Shown: piece by piece, positions 1-8,505 of the stretch | How the letters are laid out: each line of letters begins with the position of its first letter | Numbering within the stretch: the first letter of the stretch is position 1 | Source: Actinomycetaceae bacterium | GTDB taxonomy: Bacteria > Actinomycetota > Actinomycetes > Actinomycetales > Actinomycetaceae | Length of the DNA stretch: 64,000 nt | Direction: 5' to 3' | NCBI GenBank assembly: GCA_030532405.1 | Contig: JAUNLF010000004.1 | Span: 171,827 to 235,826, forward strand | Program-made: the position numbers and the translations under genes | The notes under the pieces: model-generated | What the model was told of the DNA's origin: nothing | The model's database searches: none | What the model saw: the letters and a program-made list of their open reading frames with translations, nothing else

Positions 1-1
1 G

Positions 2-295
2 GGAATGGGGTTTGGCACCCAGAATGGTTACATTGCGCACGCTACTATCACGGTGCCACCGCAGGGTAGTGCGCATGTTGACGCGGCTAAATACACGGGC
101 GTGCTGCTCGATACCAACACTAACCAGGTGTTTGTGGCCTCAAGCTATAGCCAGGCAGACCACCCCGGATCGTACTTGACGGACGCGGACGCGCAGGTGT
201 TCTACGACGACCTGAAGTCGGTCATGGGGGATGCACAGGAACTCACCGAGGCGCCCTCAAATATCGCAGATCCTGTAAAGGTTGCGAAGCGGTAG
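2..295 (+). CDS. C-terminal end of an unidentified protein (5' truncated by window)
   Basis: An open frame enters from the left edge and stops with TAG at 293-295, leaving about 97 residues. The visible part (GFGTQNGYIAHATITVP, then QGSAHVDAAKYTGVLLD) is soluble and rich in short beta-prone stretches, with no transmembrane segment and no motif I recognise. It is convergent with the CPBP-like gene, with only 5 bases between the stops. The real start lies outside the window, so the internal ATG at 5 should not be taken as the start. Function unknown. Confidence 0.7.
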   Translation, partial: GMGFGTQNGYIAHATITVPPQGSAHVDAAKYTGVLLDTNTNQVFVASSYSQADHPGSYLTDADAQVFYDDLKSVMGDAQELTEAPSNIADPVKVAKR

Positions 296-300
296 CGCGA

Positions 301-1110
301 TTAGACCATCACTAAGAAGACGGATATGAACAGGCCTTGCGCTACGATTGGCGCCCATAGGGTTGTGAACATGCGTCTCAGGGCGAACGCGGGAATGGTG
401 AGTAGCGGTCCGTAGAGTAGTAGCACCAGCATGCGGGTGGGTGTCGACGCGGTGAGGGTGAGTGGCACCATCCACGGGATGGATAGCAGCATGGACATGA
501 TGATTGGCCAGCGGGCGGCGCGCGTGAGGCGGCGCATTTCAGCGATGACGAGGCCGCGTAGCAGATACTCTTGGACGAATGCCCAGCTGAATGCTCCCAG
601 TATTCCTGTGATTGCACCACCGAGGGAGACGTTAGTGCGGTCAAACCCGTAGATGATAACCAGGATTGCACCCAGCGCGGTTAGTGACCCCGTCAGCCAC
701 CAGAGCCTAGAGATGCGCGGCTGCACGTGCAGGTCGTAGTACGGTTCCGGCTCCGAAGACAGTGCGGACCCCATTAGGATGTCGTCATTCATATCCAGGG
801 GAGGCGCGTAAGTGGGGGCCTTACCGCCCTTCTCGGGAGGTACGTATTCCGGTTCGCGCCACACGACGTGCGACAGTTTGCGCCGGTGCACGATAAACCG
901 CGTCAGAAAAGCGCCAACCAAACTTGGGATGACGATTTCAACAATCGACGTGATAGGTTCTCGAAGCTTTAACAGGGCGGGAACAGGCTCGTAGCCGCGT
1001 GTTTCCAAAATGGCACTGCCGCCAAAACTCAGCGCAATCATGATTGCGAGCACGGTGAAAAACTCACCGAACAGGCGGATCAATCCCCAGCGCTGCTTAC
1101 TTGTCACCAC
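301..1110 (-). CDS. CPBP (CAAX-type) intramembrane protease-like protein, probably degenerate
   Basis: This is a 269-residue polytopic membrane protein. Hydrophobic segments lie near residues 13-33, 53-72, 135-155, 163-182, 200-222, 225-240 and at the C terminus. The stretch WAFVQEYLLRG at the start of the predicted core matches the CPBP EExxxR motif except that the first Glu is Gln. The later conserved His positions of the family are not evident, the last segment reading APIVAQGLF. Active CPBP proteins are glutamate-type intramembrane proteases that process prenylated or secreted peptides. This copy may be inactive or act as a scaffold. Its start overlaps the end of the CcdA gene by 14 bases, so the two are probably co-transcribed. 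The family assignment is moderate and the proposed loss of catalysis is an inference. Confidence 0.6.
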   Translation of the reverse strand: MVTSKQRWGLIRLFGEFFTVLAIMIALSFGGSAILETRGYEPVPALLKLREPITSIVEIVIPSLVGAFLTRFIVHRRKLSHVVWREPEYVPPEKGGKAPTYAPPLDMNDDILMGSALSSEPEPYYDLHVQPRISRLWWLTGSLTALGAILVIIYGFDRTNVSLGGAITGILGAFSWAFVQEYLLRGLVIAEMRRLTRAARWPIIMSMLLSIPWMVPLTLTASTPTRMLVLLLYGPLLTIPAFALRRMFTTLWAPIVAQGLFISVFLVMV

Positions 1111-1945
1111 TTCGCCTTTCCTTTACGGATACAGCGATAATAGCGATTATCACGGCCGCAAAGGCAAAGAACAACCATCCCGGGACGCCACTGACGGCGT
1201 CGATTATCTTAGATTCAACTTCAACCTGCTGGCTTGCCGTGAACACGCTGGGCAGGCCCGCGTAGCCGCCAAAGAACACCAAAATGATTCCCAGCACCAC
1301 GAATATAATGCCTGAAACCACGTTCATCACGGTGGTCCAACGGCCAAAAATCTTGACCGGCTTGGGGCGTAGCCACGACTTTTCAGACAGGTTGAATACT
1401 TCCCATAGGAGGGCGAGCAGGCCAACTGGAACAACCATTCCAATCGCGAAGGTGGCCATCAGCAGGGCGCCCGACCAGACGCTACCACCCAGGGTGGCGA
1501 ACGAGAGTACGGCCCCTAGGATCGGGCCGGAACACCCGACGCCCGCAATCGCGTAGCCAATACCCAGAGCAAAAGTTGCGATGTTCGACGGAGCGCCGGC
1601 CTCATCGCCCTCATTATCCTTTGGCGTCATGAGTCTGGACGCCCACTGCGGGATCGGGAACGAGATCGCGAAAACCTGCAAAATACCCAGCACAATCACG
1701 ATGATCCCGGCTACCAGGGTCACGGTTTGTGCGTTCTCGCGGATGAACGCGCCCAGCGTGCCGGCAAACGCGCCCAGCGGCACGAGTACCAACAGCACGC
1801 CCAGGGCAAACACGCCGGTGCGCGCAAGCAGGGTCGTGCGGGACGTGAACGCGTAGGCGAAGAACGCTGGCAGTAGCATGGCGGCGCACGGTGCGAAAAG
1901 CATCAGCAGGCCGCCAATGAAGGCTGCTAGGTAGGAGATCTCCAC
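1097..1945 (-). CDS. ccdA: CcdA/DsbD-type transmembrane thiol-disulfide reductant transporter
   Basis: This is a 282-residue protein with six or more membrane helices. It passes electrons from cytoplasmic thioredoxin across the membrane to extracytoplasmic thiol proteins. The two family cysteines are visible: Cys19 in the first helix (MLFAPCAAMLLPAF) and a second in GVGCSGPILG near residue 140. The pseudo-symmetric layout and the length (CcdA is usually 190-280 residues) fit. The GTG start codes MEISYLAAF. It lies 3 bases downstream of the DsbA-like gene on the same strand, so the two very likely form an operon in which CcdA supplies reducing power to, or is partnered with, the secreted CPMC thioredoxin-fold protein. 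No cytochrome c biogenesis genes are seen nearby. Confidence 0.85.
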   Translation of the reverse strand: MEISYLAAFIGGLLMLFAPCAAMLLPAFFAYAFTSRTTLLARTGVFALGVLLVLVPLGAFAGTLGAFIRENAQTVTLVAGIIVIVLGILQVFAISFPIPQWASRLMTPKDNEGDEAGAPSNIATFALGIGYAIAGVGCSGPILGAVLSFATLGGSVWSGALLMATFAIGMVVPVGLLALLWEVFNLSEKSWLRPKPVKIFGRWTTVMNVVSGIIFVVLGIILVFFGGYAGLPSVFTASQQVEVESKIIDAVSGVPGWLFFAFAAVIIAIIAVSVKERRSGDK

Positions 1946-1948
1946 GGG

Positions 1949-2755
1949 TTACTTGGCTTCCTCAAGTTGCTTTTCGATCGTCTTCAAGAAGTAAGGAGTC
2001 GGCTGCGCGCCGGTTACTACCGCGTTATTCACGATAAAGAAGGGCGTGCCCGTAATCCCCAGGTTGTACATGCCGTGTTGGGTTTCAGCGTTAACGGCCT
2101 CTTTGACCTCGTCGGACTCGTAGTCGGCCTCAAACTTAGCCATGTCGGGCACACCAACTGTCTTAGCGATTTCGAGGACGGTTTCCTTACTGTACGTCGG
2201 GTGGTTACCCGCACCCGCCTGGCCGTACGCGGTGGTTACGAACTCCCAGAACAATCCCTGGTTCGCAGCTGCGCGAGAGGCGCGGGCCGCGTGGTCGGAA
2301 CCATAGTTCGGGAAGATTACGAGGTCGCGGAACTCGATGCGAAGGTCACCGCTATCAATCAGATCCTGCAGTTCAGGGAAAGTCTGCTCGAAGAACACGG
2401 TACACATGGGGCACGAGAAATCCTCGTAGCTAACCATTACGACCGGTGCGTCCACGCTACCGATAGCGCGCGGATCGCCCTCTTCGCGCTTAATCTGCTC
2501 CTGCAAACGTTTGATGAGTTCCGGGTCGGTTTGAGACTCGGCGAACTGGGGCCGCTCCTCAGGGGCTTCAGGATTGGGAGCCGTATCCTCCGCGGAGTCC
2601 TGCTGACCCGCCTGGTTAGTTCCGTCAGTTTCGGGGGCTGCAATTTGCGGTGCAGTTGCCCGTCCCATGAAGAACGCGATACCCATCGCGAGGATCACGG
2701 CGATGACGATTAGCACGTTCTTAAGTGCTGCTGATGAAGATTTACTCGTAGCCAT
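1949..2755 (-). CDS. Membrane-anchored DsbA-family thioredoxin-fold oxidoreductase
   Basis: The 268-residue protein begins MATSKSSSA. An N-terminal signal anchor covers about residues 12-32 (VLIVIAVILAMGIAFFMG). A Pro/Glu/Asp-rich linker follows, then a thioredoxin-fold domain with the active site CPMC (YEDFSCPMCTVFFEQ, about residue 115). The cis-Pro region is GITGTPFFIVNN near residue 235, and an inserted helical domain is typical of DsbA_4/DsbG-like proteins. It probably forms or isomerises disulfides in secreted proteins. I chose the ATG at 2753-2755 over the upstream in-frame start because it places the signal anchor at the very N terminus. It sits directly upstream of ccdA, which is a common reductase/oxidase pairing. 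Confidence 0.88.
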   Translation of the reverse strand: MATSKSSSAALKNVLIVIAVILAMGIAFFMGRATAPQIAAPETDGTNQAGQQDSAEDTAPNPEAPEERPQFAESQTDPELIKRLQEQIKREEGDPRAIGSVDAPVVMVSYEDFSCPMCTVFFEQTFPELQDLIDSGDLRIEFRDLVIFPNYGSDHAARASRAAANQGLFWEFVTTAYGQAGAGNHPTYSKETVLEIAKTVGVPDMAKFEADYESDEVKEAVNAETQHGMYNLGITGTPFFIVNNAVVTGAQPTPYFLKTIEKQLEEAK

Positions 2756-2805
2756 ACAATGCAGAATCACATAAAACAGGAAGTTTTTCGACTCTTAACC
2801 ATGTT

Positions 2806-2827
2806 TGTGAGAGCGGAACCGCTCACA
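2806..2827. terminator. Hairpin between the flippase-like gene and the DsbA-like gene
   Basis: A short imperfect inverted repeat (TGTGAG-A-GCGG, AA loop, CCGC-TCACA) lies in the 176-bp gap after the stop of the gene ending at 2932 on the minus strand. It is probably its transcription terminator, although no long T tract follows. The outer arms happen to read TGTGA and TCACA, but their spacing is wrong for a Crp site. Confidence 0.4.
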
Positions 2828-2931
2828 CCTCGGGGCTTCCCCCGCCTTGGACGCGTCGGGTGCAGACCGGCGGTGGTGCGTTCTGTCGAGCGCGGGTGCG
2901 TTTGCCCGGGTGTGTCGGGTGCGGGCTGGAT

Positions 2932-5502
2932 TTAGACGAGGTCTTTCTTTTGCATGACGCGAAGGGCGATCCAACCGAGGGGGGCTCTCGCGTAGAAGGT
3001 GACCAGGCGGTATACGAGGGCGGTACTGATCGCGATGCCCGACGGGATGCCAGCTACGGTCAGGCCCGCGGTGAGTGCAGCTTCAACAGGGCCGATGCCG
3101 CCGGGGGAGGGCACTACGGATCCCAGTGATGTTGACGCGAGGAACGTGATCGCAAGGGTCGTCGGGTCCAGCGTGTAGCCGAACGCGGCGAGGGATGCGC
3201 CAAACGCCGCCACGTATGACACGGTCATGATCAGGTTGCCTAGGATGCCCATGGCGAGGCGGCCGGGCTGTCCGGCCACCCACACTAGGCGCTGCCAGAT
3301 CTGGTTCCAGGTGGGTTCGAAGCGTTTCCAAATCTCACCGCGAATCTTTGGAATGGCCAATACGATTACGATGATGAGGGCGATCGCGCCGAGGGTGTAG
3401 ATCACCGTGGTGGAGGGTAGCTCCAAGACTGTGGAGCGTCCGGTGATTAGCACTACGAGTAGCAGGGTGGCCACTGTTGTTACGAACTGGGTGAACTGTA
3501 CGAGCGCGACTGTTGCAACGGCCAGAGGGGTGGCGACGCCACGCTTGTTCAGGTAGCGCAGGTTAAGCGCCGCGGGCCCAAGCCCGGCCGGGGCGACTAG
3601 CGAAACGACGGACGCACCAACTTGAACCATCGTGGTTTCGCGCAGGCTGAGCCTTTCGGGCACGAAGTACGAAAGTGGCATTGCCGCGCCAAAGTACGTG
3701 ACCAGGCCGAGGGTGAACGAGGCGAGAATCCACCACGGGTTCGCGTTTCTTACCGCCTCCATGATCGACTCGAAGTTCAGTGTGCCCAGCACCGCCCACA
3801 GTGCGACCACGCCGATCAGCGCGACAATCAGGGTCTTTAGCGAAAAGCGCGTGACGGGTAGTTCGGGCACGTGTTGCTGGGGGATCTCGCCAACCATGCT
3901 TTGGCGAAGCTGTGGCAAAATGTTGTCTTCGCGGCGCAGCTGCTTGCGCGTCTTGGACGGCAACACAGCCTTTTGCATCACCGGTGTGGCCAGCTGCAGA
4001 GTGCGCCTGTCGAATACGCGTAGCGCGGAAGCCAGCGCGCGCTCTTGCCCCACTGCAAGCGCTAGAACGGTGATGAGCTGCGCCAAGTCGATCCGGCGGT
4101 TCAGGTTCGAAGTTGCAACCTGGCCCTCATCCCAGTTCAAAATCCACGCGCGATCCCCCGAATCGAGCGCCAGTGCCGACTCGTCGAGGGCGCGGTGCGA
4201 AATCCCGCGCCGGTGCGCGGCCTTCAGCTCTTTGTAAAACCGGTCCAAAACCTCGTCGGTTAGCCGCTCGCGGGGGACATCGGCCAGCAGCAGAGCTTCT
4301 TGCACGGGATGTTGCACGGTGAACACGGAGTCGCCGGCCGCTGTTACACCAACAGTTTTAGGGGTCATAACTCCGGCCTCATGGGCGGAAATTTTGACGA
4401 GGGCGGCGCGCTCCGCGGTGGCCTGCAGGGATGGGGCGATCCAACGCCCAAGGTTTTTGAGGCGAATGTTGCTCCACACGTCGTGGGCTAGTGACTTTAG
4501 TTCCGTGTCGGGGTCGAGCACGATCAGGTCGTACTGGTTGCCCGCGGTGTCCCAGCACACGTAGTGGCGGTCAGAATCCGCGGAAGACGTCGGCAAAGTG
4601 GAGAACTCGACGTCCCCGGTGTCCAGGTCGGCGGCGGCTTCGGGGTCTTCCACAAGCGGATAGTACGGTTTTGACCAGGATGCGGACGCCGAGCCCGTTC
4701 CTTCCACAACGCACGTGGTTTCCAGCGGTTCAATGGTCGTATCGAGGTCGACCCGCACGATCTTGGTGGGCACGATGCCAATCAGGAGTAGCCCGTCCAC
4801 CAGGTCGACGGCCCCGCCGCGGTTGTCGTCGAACCCGAACAGGTAGCGCGCCAGCGACCCGATCATGCGTCCGATCAGCACGGACACGAGTGCGGACGTT
4901 AGCGTCAGTGAGCCGCGCAACACGTATATAAAGGACAGCCCAATCAAAAACGCCCACGAGTATCGGATCGTCCTCGACTGGCTGGCCTCACCCGCAACCG
5001 TGAGGAATGATGCGAGCACTCCGATTAGCACATCCAACGCGATGAACGTCCCCACGCGCGTGGTAATCGTTAGCGACGACGTCACGCCCTCGGGCATGTA
5101 AGGCGCCACTGCGATCAGAGCGGTCATTAGCAAACTGGTCACAACGCCCGCGCCAATCGATTCAATAATCTGGCGTAGCCGGCGCCTGGTCGCGAGCATC
5201 GCAATGACGGCAAGAGGGGCGGCGAGGACGAACAGGGACTCAAACAAGGTGAGGGGGAGCAGCAGAATCTGGCGCAGAACTCCGCCGAACGCGGTGCGAA
5301 CGTCCTCCGTCACGGCGGTGGTCGTCCCCTGCGCGTATGCGCCAAGTAGGAGGACGAGGGCGACCGCGGTCATCGATAGGAATAGGTCAAACAAATCCTG
5401 CGTGCGGTGAATGCGCTGCGCGACACGGTCGGCAACCAGCACGGGATGTCCCAAACGGGAAGTCAGTGCCGGCTCTGTCGAGGCCGTATCCGCAGCAGTC
5501 AT
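2932..5502 (-). CDS. Lysyl-phosphatidylglycerol synthase transmembrane (UPF0104) protein with degenerate kinase-like domain
   Basis: The 856 residues fall into three blocks. Residues 40-225 hold about six membrane helices. Residues about 310-500 are cytoplasmic and kinase-like. Residues about 550-856 hold the UPF0104/LPG_synthase_TM fold (TRFSLKTLIVALIGVVALW onward, with PAGLGPAALNLRYL and SVVPSPGGIGPVEAALT typical of the family). In the middle block HRRGISHRALDESAL (430-444) resembles a kinase catalytic loop and NWDEGQ (456-461) sits where DFG would be. The catalytic Asp and metal-binding Asn are not in canonical form, so I call it a pseudokinase. The C-terminal domain moves phospholipids across the membrane in MprF-like proteins. 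No aminoacyltransferase domain is present. The ATG start MTAADTAST is followed by an acceptable N terminus. Confidence 0.72.
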   Translation of the reverse strand: MTAADTASTEPALTSRLGHPVLVADRVAQRIHRTQDLFDLFLSMTAVALVLLLGAYAQGTTTAVTEDVRTAFGGVLRQILLLPLTLFESLFVLAAPLAVIAMLATRRRLRQIIESIGAGVVTSLLMTALIAVAPYMPEGVTSSLTITTRVGTFIALDVLIGVLASFLTVAGEASQSRTIRYSWAFLIGLSFIYVLRGSLTLTSALVSVLIGRMIGSLARYLFGFDDNRGGAVDLVDGLLLIGIVPTKIVRVDLDTTIEPLETTCVVEGTGSASASWSKPYYPLVEDPEAAADLDTGDVEFSTLPTSSADSDRHYVCWDTAGNQYDLIVLDPDTELKSLAHDVWSNIRLKNLGRWIAPSLQATAERAALVKISAHEAGVMTPKTVGVTAAGDSVFTVQHPVQEALLLADVPRERLTDEVLDRFYKELKAAHRRGISHRALDESALALDSGDRAWILNWDEGQVATSNLNRRIDLAQLITVLALAVGQERALASALRVFDRRTLQLATPVMQKAVLPSKTRKQLRREDNILPQLRQSMVGEIPQQHVPELPVTRFSLKTLIVALIGVVALWAVLGTLNFESIMEAVRNANPWWILASFTLGLVTYFGAAMPLSYFVPERLSLRETTMVQVGASVVSLVAPAGLGPAALNLRYLNKRGVATPLAVATVALVQFTQFVTTVATLLLVVLITGRSTVLELPSTTVIYTLGAIALIIVIVLAIPKIRGEIWKRFEPTWNQIWQRLVWVAGQPGRLAMGILGNLIMTVSYVAAFGASLAAFGYTLDPTTLAITFLASTSLGSVVPSPGGIGPVEAALTAGLTVAGIPSGIAISTALVYRLVTFYARAPLGWIALRVMQKKDLV

Positions 5503-5642
5503 GACTCCAGCTTACGCGGTGGACGGGCCTGGGTTTGAGGGGCCCAGCGGGTGAGTCTAGCTACACTTAGCGGTGTTCACTGTGGAGTTTTAAGGTAGTG
5601 CGATTAGGCTGGAATCCACTATCACTTCAGGAGGAAAGCACT

Positions 5643-6401
5643 GTGAACCTTGCGCTAAGCCTGGCTGACAGTTTTTCAAGTATCGCAACCGTCCCGATGG
5701 CTCCGACGGAGTCCGCCTCGATACTCGAGACGATCATCGGGTGGTTCAAAGACCCGGAGAGCTTGCTACTCGCCCTCGGACCGTGGGTACTAGTCGGCGT
5801 CGCGCTGATCGTTTTCATCGAGTCGGGCGTGCTGTTCCCCGTGCTCCCCGGCGACTCGCTGGTATTCTCCGCGGGACTACTGCACACCCAGTTGGGGCTT
5901 AGCCTACCGGTGCTGGTCATTACGATCACGCTGTGCGCAGTCGCGGGCTCGCAGGTCGGCTACTGGATTGGCCACCGCTGGGGTCGGCGCCTGTTCAAGG
6001 ACGACGCGAAGTTCCTAAAGACCGAGTACCTGGTTCAAGCCGAGAACTTCTTTGCCCGCTACGGTGGCCGCTCGCTTGTAATCGGACGTTTCGTGCCGTT
6101 CGTGCGCACATTCGTACCGATTGCCGCGGGCATCGCGGAATACAAGCATTCGCGCTTCACGCTGTGGAACCTGCTGGGCGCCGTACTTTGGGGAACCGGA
6201 CTCACACTGCTGGGCTCCGCCCTCGGCGACGTCGCATTCATCCACGACAACCTCACGGTCATCATCTTGGTGATCATCTTCGTTTCGATAATCCCCATGA
6301 TCGTCGAGTTTGTGCTACACAAAGTTCGTGGCCCCAAAGAGTTCGAAGTAGCCGAATCCATCGCGGACGCGGTCACTTCCGAAGATAGTGAAACGAAGTA
6401 A
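5643..6401 (+). CDS. DedA-family (SNARE-associated/VTT) membrane protein
   Basis: This is a 252-residue VTT-domain protein. The family signature is clear: FIESGVLFPVLPGDSLVFSAGL, then VGYWIGHRWGRRLF, then GRFVPFVRTFVPIAAGIAEY with the conserved arginines and prolines, and LLGAVLWGTGLTLLGSALGD. DedA proteins are linked to phospholipid flipping (undecaprenyl phosphate or phosphatidylethanolamine recycling) and membrane potential. I use the GTG at 5643 because it has a strong Shine-Dalgarno sequence (CAGGAGGAAAGCACT) and removes an unlikely 15-residue extension. The next gene (DUF6541) starts 21 bases downstream on the same strand, so the two probably form an operon. Confidence 0.9.
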   Translation: MNLALSLADSFSSIATVPMAPTESASILETIIGWFKDPESLLLALGPWVLVGVALIVFIESGVLFPVLPGDSLVFSAGLLHTQLGLSLPVLVITITLCAVAGSQVGYWIGHRWGRRLFKDDAKFLKTEYLVQAENFFARYGGRSLVIGRFVPFVRTFVPIAAGIAEYKHSRFTLWNLLGAVLWGTGLTLLGSALGDVAFIHDNLTVIILVIIFVSIIPMIVEFVLHKVRGPKEFEVAESIADAVTSEDSETK

Positions 6402-6422
6402 TCCGTAACAAAGCGAGCCTGA

Positions 6423-8402
6423 ATGAACTGGATTTTGCAACTGCCGATCCTGGTCGCCATGCTGATCGTCGCGTGGGCACCGGGCTGGGCTTGGCTTCGC
6501 GTAGCTAGCCACCGGTTCGCCGACACTCGCGTAAATACGCTGACCCACATTGCGATCGCGCCGCTCATTACTTTCGCGCTGGTAACTGTGATGTCGGTGG
6601 TTTTCACGCCGGCCCGAGGTATGCGCTGGTCACCTAGCCTGGTTATCACGTCGCTACTTTTCCTTGCGGTTGCAGGGTTTATAGTCGATTTCTTTATTCG
6701 ACGAGGGCGCCGCGGGATCCGCTATTCCAGGGCACCCTGGCGTTGGGATTGGACCCTGCTTGGGGTCCTAACCGGCTCCGTAGTTTTGGCGTCCCTGCCG
6801 CTGCTTGTATTTGCAAACCCGGCAAACCCGCTTCAGCAGTGGGATCCGTCGTTCCACAACAACGGGGTGTGGACGATCGTGCACACGGGTAACGCCAATC
6901 CGCTGTCCGCGCTCTCCCCGCTCCTTACAGTTGAGGGCGGCTATTCCGTGTACTACCCGGCCGCGTGGCACGGCTTCACCGCGCTATTCGCGACGCCTGG
7001 CACGGTTGTACAGACGGTAAACACGTCCTCGCTGGCGGTAATCATTTGGTGGATCGTAGGGATCGCGGGATTTGCGAACTACCTGTGGAATGACCGCGCG
7101 CGCACGCTGATCGCCGCGGTGCTGGGCTCGCTTACGCTGAGCTTCCCCGCCGACTTTGTTTCCATGTACGCCCAGTGGCCGAACGCGACGTCGATGGCGC
7201 TGCTACCCGGCCTGCTGTTGCTCGCGTGGATTGTGGGTAACGCGTGGGTGCGCAGCCTGTTTTCTTCCGGACAGTGGGGCAAGACGGCGCTGTGGACCCT
7301 GGTTTTTGTGGTTGCCGGGGTCGGGGCTGTGGGCGTGCACCCGATTTCGTTCTTTAACGCGCTGGCCGTCGTCGTGGTTCCGCTAAGCGCGGCCGTTTGG
7401 CGCTTATTCCAAGGGGCGCGGCGCAGTGGACGCACGCTTCACCAGGTTTTGTTTGCCCTGTTCTACGCGGGCGTAGTCGGGGTTGTCTCCGTGATCGTGT
7501 TGCATCCGCGCATGCAGGCGACAGCGGCGTTTGAGCGCGGACGATCCTGGCTGGACGCGGTGGTGCGCCCGTTCATGCCGATCCCGCCGTTCCCACTGAC
7601 GGTGGGGCTAGTCCTTGCGATCGCCACTTTCGCTGTGTTGCTGGTCTTGGGGCTGCGAAAGGCGTGGAAGACGCCGCGTTCACGGTGGCTGGTTGGCGCC
7701 TGGGCGCTGTTTGCGGTGCTCGTGTTCTTGTCGTACGCGCCGAACTTCGGCCTGCAGTTCTTGACGGGGCCGTGGTATTCAGATCCGCGCAGAATCATGG
7801 GCGCCATGCAGGTGACCATGGTTTTGGTGTTCACCCTGGGGGTCGTGTGGCTAAAGGGTTGGGCGCGTCAAAAGTGGTCGATGCACTCCGCGCTGCCCGT
7901 GCTACTCGTGGTTGCCCTGTCGGGTGTTGGGGCGGTGGATGCACGCTCCGTTGCCGTGCAGCGCGTGTACGATCCGGAAAACTTAGGGCCGGCCGGCATG
8001 GCCAGCCAGGCCGAGCTAGACCTGTTTAGATCCGCGGGCCAAATACTGCCAGAAGACGCCCTCATAATCGGGGATCCTTCCGCAGGAACGGTTTACTTCC
8101 AGGCTCTGGGCGGGCGACGGGTGGTATTCCCCCAACTGTCGATTGCGGACCGCAACAGCGCGATTAACGAGCTGACGCGTTCGTTCAGCTCGATCCACGA
8201 CGACCCCGCGGTTTGCCAACTGGTCAACGAGCTTGGCATCACGCACTTCTACCAGGATGCCGATACGCCGTATTACAAGGTTTTGCGCTCTGAAACCAAG
8301 CCTGGATTCTACGGTGTTGACACGTCCGTTGGATTTAAAGAGGTCGTGAGGGCGGACTCCGGCGTCCTGTACGAAATCACCGCCTGCACTCCCGGCGAGT
8401 AG
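6423..8402 (+). CDS. DUF6541 actinobacterial polytopic membrane protein
   Basis: The 659 residues contain roughly 12-14 membrane helices followed by a soluble C-terminal domain of about 150 residues. The opening MNWILQLPILVAMLIVAWAP, the PLQQWDPSFHNNGVWTIVHTGNANPL loop region and the YYPAAWHGFTALF stretch are what I associate with DUF6541. These proteins resemble GT-C glycosyltransferases in topology and are thought to act on the actinobacterial envelope, but no substrate is established. The extracytoplasmic acidic Asp in QWDPSFHNN (about residue 141) sits where GT-C enzymes keep a catalytic acidic residue. The function is an inference. It follows dedA by 21 bases, is probably co-transcribed, and ends at a hairpin. 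Confidence 0.68.
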   Translation: MNWILQLPILVAMLIVAWAPGWAWLRVASHRFADTRVNTLTHIAIAPLITFALVTVMSVVFTPARGMRWSPSLVITSLLFLAVAGFIVDFFIRRGRRGIRYSRAPWRWDWTLLGVLTGSVVLASLPLLVFANPANPLQQWDPSFHNNGVWTIVHTGNANPLSALSPLLTVEGGYSVYYPAAWHGFTALFATPGTVVQTVNTSSLAVIIWWIVGIAGFANYLWNDRARTLIAAVLGSLTLSFPADFVSMYAQWPNATSMALLPGLLLLAWIVGNAWVRSLFSSGQWGKTALWTLVFVVAGVGAVGVHPISFFNALAVVVVPLSAAVWRLFQGARRSGRTLHQVLFALFYAGVVGVVSVIVLHPRMQATAAFERGRSWLDAVVRPFMPIPPFPLTVGLVLAIATFAVLLVLGLRKAWKTPRSRWLVGAWALFAVLVFLSYAPNFGLQFLTGPWYSDPRRIMGAMQVTMVLVFTLGVVWLKGWARQKWSMHSALPVLLVVALSGVGAVDARSVAVQRVYDPENLGPAGMASQAELDLFRSAGQILPEDALIIGDPSAGTVYFQALGGRRVVFPQLSIADRNSAINELTRSFSSIHDDPAVCQLVNELGITHFYQDADTPYYKVLRSETKPGFYGVDTSVGFKEVVRADSGVLYEITACTPGE

Positions 8403-8461
8403 CCCGCTTCGGCGGGATGCGCCCACCCCGCTTCGGCGCGCGGTGGAGTCTTGAGACGCGA

Positions 8462-8493
8462 GTGGCCCCAGCCGGATAACCGACTGGGGCCAC
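8462..8493. terminator. Bidirectional hairpin terminator between DUF6541 gene and copA
   Basis: A near-perfect inverted repeat (GTGGCCCCAG-C-CGG, ATAA loop, CCG-A-CTGGGGCCAC) lies between the convergent ends of the DUF6541 gene and the copper ATPase gene. A smaller hairpin CCCGC-TTCG-GCGGG lies at 8403-8416, right after the DUF6541 stop. Neither has a long T tract, but the position between convergent genes supports termination in both directions. Confidence 0.6.
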
Positions 8494-8505
8494 TTGGCTG
8501 TCTCG

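Noticed and set aside
2806-2827. TGTGA...TCACA as a Crp site
   Set aside because: Spacing between halves is 12, not 6. It is better explained as a hairpin.
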